From the NCBI GenBank assembly GCA_012512865.1, contig JAAZDH010000224.1, forward strand, positions 1 to 10,281: a DNA stretch of 10,281 nucleotides. The letters are read 5' to 3'. The stretch's first letter is position 1. Each line of letters starts with the position of its first letter. The notes beneath the pieces were generated by a model, which saw only the letters and a list, made by a program, of their open reading frames with translations, made no database searches and was not told the origin of the DNA. Both the position numbers and the translations under genes were made by a program. This document shows positions 4,893 to 10,281 of this stretch, piece by piece. Source of the DNA: Clostridiaceae bacterium (lineage in GTDB: Bacteria; Bacillota; Clostridia; Acetivibrionales; DUMC01).

Positions 4893-5930
4893 ATGCAAGA
4901 AAAAGAACTAAAACTGAAAGAATGGTACAAGCTTTACCAGGCAGCAATAGAATTTAGAAACATGAAACCATGGGAATGGATGTATGATGACGAAATATTT
5001 GGAGTTCAAGACCCTATAACAGGCGAAATAGGCTATTGCTGCATAATGGGTAACATGGGAGGGCATTTTGGCATAGCGGCATATCTTGGAGCAGAGGGGC
5101 TTAACGGCATACTAAGCATACTTTCCGGGGAGGTTGACCCGGAAGATCCTGATACATTGTACATGCAGAAATGCCTCATGGCATCTTTTGAAGACAGGGA
5201 AAGGCTTTCCAAGGAAGACAGGAGAATTATCAAGGAATTGGACTTAAAATTCAGGGGTAGAAACCAATGGCCCTTATTTAGAAAATATACGCCGGGTTTT
5301 TTTCCATGGTATATAAGTAAGGAGGAATGCGAATTTCTTACCCATATACTCGTGCAAGCAATGCAAGTTGCAAAAATTTGCAGGGATGAAGACAAGGCGA
5401 TACTGTACCATGAAGAACCATTGACGTTTTTCGTAAAGGTTCCTGAAAATAAGAACAACGCTATTGAGTGGCATGATGAATATATCAAGGCAAGGCCATT
5501 TAATCCACAGTATGCTTCGCTTTACCTGGAAGATGAAATAAAGCTTAGGAGGTTGAAGCAGCTAGGGCGAAGGAGAGGACCTGCCTGGGAAATGGATACT
5601 TTTTACTGCCCGTGGCCGGTTACCGGCGAGGACAGGCCTTATTATCCAAAAATATGCCTTGTTATAGACCAATCAAGGGGAATGATCCTTTGCTACAAGA
5701 TGATTAAAGATATGACAAAAGAAGGATTTAAATTCTTTGACATGTTTATAGAAATACTTGAACGCCAAAGGCAATTTCCTTCAAGGGTGCTTGTTCAGCG
5801 TGAAGAAACGTATTGCTTGGTAAAAGGCATATGCGGGCAGCTGGGAATAAACCTGGAAAAAGTAAAAAAATTACACATTTTACAGGATGCAAGATATGAA
5901 ATGTATAATTATTTCAACGGCCTGTATTAA
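4893..5930 (+). CDS. Uncharacterised protein resembling DUF7309/DUF6930 proteins
   Basis: 345 aa, soluble, no signal peptide or membrane segment. I choose ATG 4893, with GAGAGG (4880-4885) seven bases upstream, over the in-frame ATG 4878, which would lie inside that ribosome site. The N-terminal half begins with a helix, EWYKLYQAA (10-18), then PWEWMYDDEIFGVQDP (26-41) and GEIGYCCIMGNMGGHFG (44-60), resembling from memory the DUF7309 domain. A middle region is rich in charged residues and aromatics. From about P252, KICLVIDQSRGMIL and, further on, FPSRVLVQREETYCL followed by GQLGINL resemble DUF6930. Both names are recalled, not searched, and neither has a known function. It stands alone: tRNA units flank it on both sides, so the neighbourhood gives no hint. 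Codon use is normal for the window and the frame is intact, so it is very likely expressed. Confidence 0.9.
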   Translation: MQEKELKLKEWYKLYQAAIEFRNMKPWEWMYDDEIFGVQDPITGEIGYCCIMGNMGGHFGIAAYLGAEGLNGILSILSGEVDPEDPDTLYMQKCLMASFEDRERLSKEDRRIIKELDLKFRGRNQWPLFRKYTPGFFPWYISKEECEFLTHILVQAMQVAKICRDEDKAILYHEEPLTFFVKVPENKNNAIEWHDEYIKARPFNPQYASLYLEDEIKLRRLKQLGRRRGPAWEMDTFYCPWPVTGEDRPYYPKICLVIDQSRGMILCYKMIKDMTKEGFKFFDMFIEILERQRQFPSRVLVQREETYCLVKGICGQLGINLEKVKKLHILQDARYEMYNYFNGLY

Positions 5931-6202
5931 CCCTATTAACTGCATTAACCCGGGTTTAGAATTTCATTTTGTGAAGCTATTTTAACATAGCGTATTACCA
6001 TGAAATGACATAGTTAGCGCATTTTTATAATATGTTTATTATATTCTTGTTGTATGCTGAAATATAAAACATAACATCGTTTCTTTATTTAACTTTTTAT
6101 TATTTTATTAAGGGTTTTTTACCGGTATCGGCCTTCACCTTGGAGGGGAAAAAACCTATACATTTTAAGCTATTCTTAGGAAAAAGCAAAAAACAAAAAA
6201 GT
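5931..6202. other. AT-rich spacer, no gene seen
   Basis: No ribosome site with a credible frame. Small stems include GCTAT-TTTAAC-ATAGC near 5977 and a pair GGTTTTTT (6113-6120)/AAAAAACC (6149-6156) around a 28-base loop. A 73-codon frame from 6140 runs into the tRNA-Cys terminator and gene and is rejected. No clear terminator for the preceding gene was found. Confidence 0.5.
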
Positions 6203-6258
6203 AAAAACCTCAACTTTAATACGAACTTCCAAAAGATTGTATTAAGGTTGAGGTTTTT
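6203..6258 (-). terminator. Intrinsic terminator of tRNA-Cys, possibly bidirectional
   Basis: Arms 6239-6258 and 6203-6222 pair over 20 positions with a single mismatch on the minus strand, around a 16-base loop. The T-rich tail GTTTTTACTTTTTTG follows on the minus strand. It starts four bases after the tRNA-Cys CCA. On the plus strand the stem pairs through a G-T wobble and ends in TTTTTT, so it may also stop readthrough from the left. Confidence 0.9.
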
Positions 6259-6262
6259 TACA

Positions 6263-6337
<75 letters not shown>

Positions 6338-6373
6338 GTAAATATTTATTTTAAATATTGACTATACATTATG

Positions 6374-6402
6374 AGTTTAGCAGATAACTAGCAAATAGTC
6401 AA
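6374..6402 (-). promoter_or_regulatory. Promoter of tRNA-Cys
   Basis: On the minus strand TTGACT (6402-6397), a 17-base spacer and TAAACT (6379-6374). It shares CTCTTGACT and TATCTGCTAAA with the tRNA-Met promoter, so both belong to one strong stable-RNA promoter type. Confidence 0.8.
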
Positions 6403-6436
6403 GAGTAAGTGGCAGGTGTAATATATCGTGCATGCA

Positions 6437-6568
6437 GGAAATAATTTACACAAGGGAATAATTTACATCAAGGAATAATGAACATGTTGATGCAATATAC
6501 GTCTTGATACAATAAACATGTTGATACAGTAAACACGTTGTGATGCAATAAACAAGCTGATACGATAA
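6437..6568. repeat. Degenerate tandem repeats (18-bp and 17-bp units)
   Basis: First, GGAAATAATTTACACAAG and GGAATAATTTACATCAAG (6437-6472) repeat in tandem. Then five units of about 17 bp with consensus ACATGTTGATACAATAA occupy 6482-6498, 6499-6515, 6516-6532, 6533-6551 (19 bp) and 6552-6568. There are no spacers between units. The period is not a multiple of three and no ribosome site precedes it, so it is not coding. From 6569 to about 6790 nothing else is recognisable. Confidence 0.7.
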
Positions 6569-6798
6569 ATATCCGGATATCATAATAAACAGCCCGGTAT
6601 AACCAAATTATAAGCTTGTTCCATGTGATATGCTGATTTGCCATGGCTATCGCTTTTGTTATTGAAACAAATAGCATGGAATATCGTCTTATATATAAGA
6701 TAGGGTATGGATAATGAATAGTTGATAAATGATGAATTCCTGTAAAAATGAATATCCATTGAATAATAGATATCTATTGTATAAAATTATGAAAATTT

Positions 6799-6841
6799 TT
6801 AAGAATATGTTAAGAAAAATTTAAGATTTGTATTGTATAAT
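6799..6841 (+). promoter_or_regulatory. Candidate activator-dependent promoter with three 11-bp direct repeats
   Basis: TTAAGA occurs at 6799, 6810 and 6821, exactly 11 bases apart, and a perfect TATAAT lies at 6836-6841, nine bases after the last hexamer. No good -35 stands at 17 bases. Direct repeats with an 11-bp period ending about ten bases before a -10 are the known layout of PhoB/PhoP-type Pho boxes, where the regulator replaces the -35. The leader to the next start codon would be about 150 bases. The regulator's identity is inferred only from this geometry. Confidence 0.6.
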
Positions 6842-6905
6842 AGATGCATGGCAGATGAGCAACGGATGGGATAAATAAAAGACAATCAGTGAAAAAGACA
6901 TGCCT

Positions 6906-6962
6906 GGATAGAGAAACCGCGGTAGCTTTGTCCTGGTTCAATGTTTAAAGCAGTGCTTTAAC
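6906..6962 (+). other. Two hairpins in the leader of the large membrane-protein gene
   Basis: Bases 6906-6933 fold as an eight-pair stem (GGATAGAG with CTTTGTCC, wobbles included) topped by an internal loop and ACC/GGT. TTAAAGC-AGT-GCTTTAA (6945-6961) follows. No T-run follows the second stem, so it is not an obvious attenuator, and no known riboswitch core was recognised. Confidence 0.35.
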
Positions 6963-6997
6963 TGTGCAGCGCCAAAGCAGTAGGGAGAGGTGGTTTT

Positions 6998-9900
6998 TTG
7001 TTAATGAAAGATTTGTTAAGTAAAAAGGTTGGTTGTTTTGAATGGAGTTTTTTGAAAGACAGCTGTATAAAAGGCAATTATTTAAAAAGCAATTACTTAA
7101 AAGGCAATTGTTTAAAGGGCAATTATTTAAAAGGCAATTGTTTAAAGGGCAATTATTTAAAGGGCAATCCTAAAAAAGGCAATTGCCCGGCAGGCAATAA
7201 TTTAGAAGGTAATTGCTTGAATTTCAAGGAAAATCGCTCTATTATTAAGATCATTGCATTTTTTGTTGTTATTATAATTGCTGCTGCGGGATTTCCGCCC
7301 CTGGAAATACGCTCGGCCGGATCCGGCGCTGATGTTGTGATGGAGGTAAAAGCGGGTTTTGACGGGACCGCGAGGCTGGGATGCTACATACCTTACCGGA
7401 TACTTCTCATCAACAGGGGGAGGACAATTAACGGGGAAGTACAAGTCGAGGTGAAGATAGATACCGAACATAGGTCAATAATTTCCATGCCTGTTTCCCT
7501 GCCCGAGGGGTCCACAAAGGAAGTGGTAATCAATGCGCCTGTTTTTTCTGCAAGGCGCAGCGGGAAAATCAGGTTGGTCGAGGGAAACAGGACCATAAAG
7601 GAAATTGAGTATTCTTTTACAAGGCTTGTCCCCCCGGAAATGAAAATGATAGGCGTACTAAGCTCGGATAATTCCGCTTATAGCTTTTTAAATGGTGCTT
7701 TGATACCCTTTATTGTTGACGTCAAGCTTGCAGAGGAAATGATACTTAAATCGGCATTGGAGAGGGCTGCCGGCGTATATTCCACGTACAGCACCGTTCA
7801 AATGCCGGGTGATATGCAATATGATATGGTTAAAGCTGAGAGTGTGCTTATTCCCCTTGATAACCAAAACCTGCCGGAAGATATTAATGTGATGAGGGGG
7901 TTTGATGTTTTGATTATAAGCAATTTTGATACATCAACCCTTTCCGGGCGGCAGCTGGAAACAATTGAAAAATGGGTGGGGGAAGGAGGCACATTGGTAA
8001 TAGGTACCGGGCACAACTGGAAAAAGGTGTACAATTCTTTACCCCAGTCGTTGAAGAAATTCACTGTGACAGGCACGACCTTCATAAATACACTTGAAGA
8101 GCTGGAGGAATTTGCAGGGGGAGCGAAGTTTGACAGTGATGCCAGCCTTGCCGTTGTATCCGGCAATACCGGTTTTGAGCACGAGGAAACCGGGGAAAAC
8201 GGGAGAAGCCACGTGGAAAACCGGGCAGAAGAAGGCCAAGCCGAAGGGGCCGTTGAGGGAGAACAAGCGGAAGGGTACGGCGCAGCAGAAAAAGCTGAAG
8301 GGCATGGTGCAGCAGAACAAGGTGAAAGACATGGTACGGCACAACAACCCAGAGGAAATGGTACCGGGAAAGGGGAAAAAGTGGAAAAGACAGATGAGCA
8401 ACTTAAGCCCAGCCTGGATATAAACGAGGTCCTTATAGGAAAAGGGGAGCAGCCGATTGCCGTAAAATACGTGCACGGTTCCGGGCGGATACTGTTCCTG
8501 GCATTTGATCCGGGCATGGAGCCTGTTGCCGGATGGAAAGGAAAGCAGGCTTTCTGGGAAAACCTTCTCTTTCACAGCAGTATCAACAGTGCCAGCAGGA
8601 ATATTTACGAGCGCGGTTCCGGGTATTACTACTCCAGCTATAGTGGTACATACTACAATCCCCTGGCGGAGCAGGTGCCCGAAAACAGGAGGATATCCTT
8701 CAAGTTTATATGCATTGCCATTGGCGTGTATATTATCATAGTAGGCCCCTTTTTATACCTGTTTCTCAAGAAAAAAGGCAAGAGGGAAATGAGCTGGGTT
8801 GCAATTCCTGCAGTAGCCCTTTTATGTACTTTTGTAGTATACCTGTTTGGTTTCAAGACAAGGTACAGGACGGCTGTCCTCAATGCCGTATCTACGATCA
8901 ACCTTGACATGCTGAAGCAAAAGGCGGAAATTACTACGGACATGGGGGTTTTTAATAACAAGCGCGGTGATATGAAGCTTACCTACCCTGAAAAGGAAGG
9001 TATTGAATTTGATATAACCCGGCTGGAATCCAGTAGCTATGTTGTGTATGCGGACGGAAGGGAGCCGGAGGGTAAAGTTGTAAGCAAGGTACTGCTGTCA
9101 GACCCCATGAGTTATGAATTGTACGATGTATCAATGTGGGAGCCCAAGCACATATCCGCCAGGAAAACCGAGGACCTGGAGAGTACAATTATAAGCTCGG
9201 TAAACATAAGCGATGGAAGGGTCAAGGCAGTTATAAACAATACAACAAAGTATGATTTAATGGAAGCATTTATAACATTAGGTTTAAATTTTATAAGCAT
9301 AGGGGATATCCTGTCAGGGCAGGAGAAGGTCATTGACGTGGATTTGAACTCGCCGGACGTGTATAAGAGCCTTGAACAATACCTTGATGCAAAGTATGGC
9401 AGGACCAGCTATCCTACAAATGCCGCGGTTCCCGAGGATTTCCCGGAAAAGTACAGGAAAAGGCGGGCCGTGGAAAGCCTTCTTGGTTCATATTACTACG
9501 GGCTAAAGGGACAGGCCAAGATAGGATTGTATGCCCTAAACTACCAGGACCTTGGTTATGACATTGAAATAAACGGTCAGGAACCTGTCAAGTACTATAC
9601 AAATGGCATATTTACAAGTCTTGATATGAGTTTTGAGAAAGGTAAGGAGTTTGATATTCCTGCAGGAATTATACAACCCCGGTTATCACAGGAGAGCGTT
9701 GCTAAAAATGTAGCTTCCATTGATGGTGACTATGGTGTGAGGGTTAAAGGCTTGGGAGATATAGATTTTATTTACGCAATACCCGAAAATTTGTACACTG
9801 AAGAGTTTTCACTGGAGTTTCAAACCTATGTGCCCGTTTATGTAAAATATAATATTGAAGCCTTGAAAGAAAGAAACAGCAATTTCCAGGTAAAGATACT

Positions 9901-10135
9901 CCAGAACAAGTACGAGTATTACATTTATAATAATTCATTGGGCATTTGGGAGCAGATAGGGGAACATTATGTGCAGGCAGGAAACGCCGGCCAGTATGTC
10001 GATAAAGACAACTGCATCAGGGTACGTGTAAAAGTGCTTGAAATTGCAATGGTTGAACCTACCGCAAGTTACAGCTACGTGGAAGCGGAAAGGCTTGCTT
10101 TCCCGGCATTGCAAATAAAGGGGGTTGTAAAATAA
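6998..10135 (+). CDS. Large membrane-anchored extracytoplasmic protein of an ABC-type system, GldG/DUF4350-like core
   Basis: 1045 aa, function unknown. Start taken as TTG 6998, seven bases after GAGG (6987-6990); ATG 7004 is nearly equal. A TTG at 7217 with AGAAGG seven bases before it would give a classic signal-peptide start, so the first 73 residues are uncertain. Order: LKGN-type five-residue repeats (26-75); hydrophobic segment (82-98); Ig-like beta domain with PYRILLINRG (about 110-220); an alpha/beta domain with DVLIISNFDTSTLSGRQLE (303-321) and WVGEGGTLVIGTG (326-338), recalling the glutamine-amidotransferase-like fold of DUF4350/GldG proteins but without a catalytic triad that I can see; a Gly/Glu-rich linker with four 9-residue repeats (424-459); two membrane helices (about 570-590 and 600-620) around a KKKGKRE loop; and a long beta-rich C-terminal part (621-1045), probably outside the cell. 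The next gene, an ABC ATPase, overlaps its stop, so it likely works as an accessory of that transporter in envelope transport or stress. Confidence 0.88.
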   Translation: MLMKDLLSKKVGCFEWSFLKDSCIKGNYLKSNYLKGNCLKGNYLKGNCLKGNYLKGNPKKGNCPAGNNLEGNCLNFKENRSIIKIIAFFVVIIIAAAGFPPLEIRSAGSGADVVMEVKAGFDGTARLGCYIPYRILLINRGRTINGEVQVEVKIDTEHRSIISMPVSLPEGSTKEVVINAPVFSARRSGKIRLVEGNRTIKEIEYSFTRLVPPEMKMIGVLSSDNSAYSFLNGALIPFIVDVKLAEEMILKSALERAAGVYSTYSTVQMPGDMQYDMVKAESVLIPLDNQNLPEDINVMRGFDVLIISNFDTSTLSGRQLETIEKWVGEGGTLVIGTGHNWKKVYNSLPQSLKKFTVTGTTFINTLEELEEFAGGAKFDSDASLAVVSGNTGFEHEETGENGRSHVENRAEEGQAEGAVEGEQAEGYGAAEKAEGHGAAEQGERHGTAQQPRGNGTGKGEKVEKTDEQLKPSLDINEVLIGKGEQPIAVKYVHGSGRILFLAFDPGMEPVAGWKGKQAFWENLLFHSSINSASRNIYERGSGYYYSSYSGTYYNPLAEQVPENRRISFKFICIAIGVYIIIVGPFLYLFLKKKGKREMSWVAIPAVALLCTFVVYLFGFKTRYRTAVLNAVSTINLDMLKQKAEITTDMGVFNNKRGDMKLTYPEKEGIEFDITRLESSSYVVYADGREPEGKVVSKVLLSDPMSYELYDVSMWEPKHISARKTEDLESTIISSVNISDGRVKAVINNTTKYDLMEAFITLGLNFISIGDILSGQEKVIDVDLNSPDVYKSLEQYLDAKYGRTSYPTNAAVPEDFPEKYRKRRAVESLLGSYYYGLKGQAKIGLYALNYQDLGYDIEINGQEPVKYYTNGIFTSLDMSFEKGKEFDIPAGIIQPRLSQESVAKNVASIDGDYGVRVKGLGDIDFIYAIPENLYTEEFSLEFQTYVPVYVKYNIEALKERNSNFQVKILQNKYEYYIYNNSLGIWEQIGEHYVQAGNAGQYVDKDNCIRVRVKVLEIAMVEPTASYSYVEAERLAFPALQIKGVVK
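7073..7222 (+). repeat. Ten 15-bp repeats encoding G-N-x-L-K units
   Basis: Ten in-frame units encode residues 26-75: GNYLK, SNYLK, GNCLK, GNYLK, GNCLK, GNYLK, GNPKK, GNCPA, GNNLE, GNCLN. Asn is invariant and always AAT, and Gly fails once. Synonymous changes (AAA/AAG, TAT/TAC, TGT/TGC, GGC/GGT) and absence of stops suggest that it is translated. Spacing resembles pentapeptide repeats, but the central residue is Tyr or Cys, not Leu or Phe. Confidence 0.85.
8267..8374 (+). repeat. Four degenerate 27-bp repeats in a Gly/Glu-rich linker
   Basis: Encodes AEGYGAAEK, AEGHGAAEQ, GERHGTAQQ and PRGNGTGKG (residues 424-459), each exactly nine residues, decaying from first to last. It sits in a hydrophilic linker between the alpha/beta domain and the membrane helices, and probably acts as a flexible spacer outside the cell. 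Confidence 0.8.
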
Positions 10136-10281
10136 TGCTTAGTGTCAGGAACCTGGTCAAGAGATACGGAAAATTCACGGCAGTGGACAACTTATCCATG
10201 GAGATCAATGAAAGCGAGATATTTGGCTTCGTCGGTGCAAACGGGGCGGGAAAGACGACTACCATGAGGATTATAGCAGGC
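10135..10281 (+). CDS. ABC transporter ATP-binding protein, ABC-2/GldA-like (5' part only)
   Basis: 49 codons before the right edge. The ATG shares its A with the TAA stop of the preceding gene, so translation is coupled, with an A/G-rich ribosome site (AAAGGGGG) inside the upstream gene. It begins MLSVRNLVKRYGKFTAVD with the aromatic A-loop Y11, and has Walker A GANGAGKTT (residues 34-42) followed by MRIIAG. The phrases ANGAGKTTTMRI and EIFGFVG are typical of ABC-2-type and GldA/CcmA/BcrA-like exporter ATPases, unlike the GPSGCGKTT form of the sugar-import ATPase at the other end of the window. A permease gene probably follows outside. The signature and Walker B motifs are not visible here. 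Confidence 0.92.
   Translation, partial: MLSVRNLVKRYGKFTAVDNLSMEINESEIFGFVGANGAGKTTTMRIIAG

Noticed and set aside
6482..6568. Possible CRISPR array
   Set aside because: Units are contiguous and degenerate, have no unique spacers, and no cas genes are present.
6911..6925. ACCGCGG in the leader as a T-box antiterminator
   Set aside because: The conserved T-box context GGGTGGNACCGCG is absent and there is no terminator stem with a T-run.
7798..8517. 239-codon minus-strand frame within the large membrane-protein gene
   Set aside because: It is a shadow: Ser/Pro/Cys-rich translation of the Gly/Glu-rich linker, with no ribosome site, and the plus-strand gene is clearly real.

Overview
The window looks like a low-GC, Gram-positive clostridial chromosome. 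The genes have strong Shine-Dalgarno sites and sigma-A type promoters, all six tRNAs encode their CCA ends, intrinsic terminators end in T-runs, and the intergenic DNA is AT-rich. The gene types fit a saccharolytic clostridium of the Acetivibrio/Hungateiclostridium kind; that placement is inference from general resemblance, not a search.

Layout. (1) 1-906, minus: a CUT1-type sugar ABC transporter ATPase (UgpC/MsmX/MsmK family), cut by the left window edge. (2) 907-1387: a divergent intergenic region with an AT-rich inverted repeat, a weak small ORF, and a clear argC promoter overlapped by a palindrome resembling an arginine-repressor (ARG) box. (3) 1388-3364, plus: argC and argB, the second and third steps of arginine synthesis in reverse order (reductase, then kinase), closed by an intrinsic terminator directly after argB. 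(4) 3396-3636: no convincing gene, but a striking 80-nt set of inverted repeats that could fold as a branched RNA. (5) 3630-4535: two divergent tRNA transcription units, Met-Glu on minus and Asp-Phe-Gly on plus, each with a promoter and a terminator. The tRNA-Met has an unusual A at T-loop position 55. (6) 4564-4892: AT-rich DNA made of short tandem duplications. (7) 4893-5930, plus: an uncharacterised 345-aa protein resembling DUF7309/DUF6930 proteins. (8) 6203-6402, minus: a single tRNA-Cys with its own promoter and terminator. (9) 6403-6997: a long non-coding stretch holding degenerate 17-bp tandem repeats and then a probable regulated promoter, in which three TTAAGA hexamers at exact 11-bp spacing precede a perfect TATAAT. 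(10) 6998-10135, plus: a membrane-anchored protein of about 1045 aa with large extracytoplasmic parts. (11) 10135-10281, plus: the start of an ABC-2/GldA-like ATPase, overlapping the previous stop codon.

How the parts work together. argC and argB form one biosynthetic unit that is probably repressed by arginine. The large membrane protein and the following ATPase overlap by one base, so they are very likely one translationally coupled export or envelope system of the GldA/GldG-like kind. Its promoter architecture suggests control by an OmpR/PhoB-family response regulator. This operon is the best candidate in the window for a poorly described system. The tRNA units are housekeeping. No integrase, transposase, phage gene or CRISPR array was seen.
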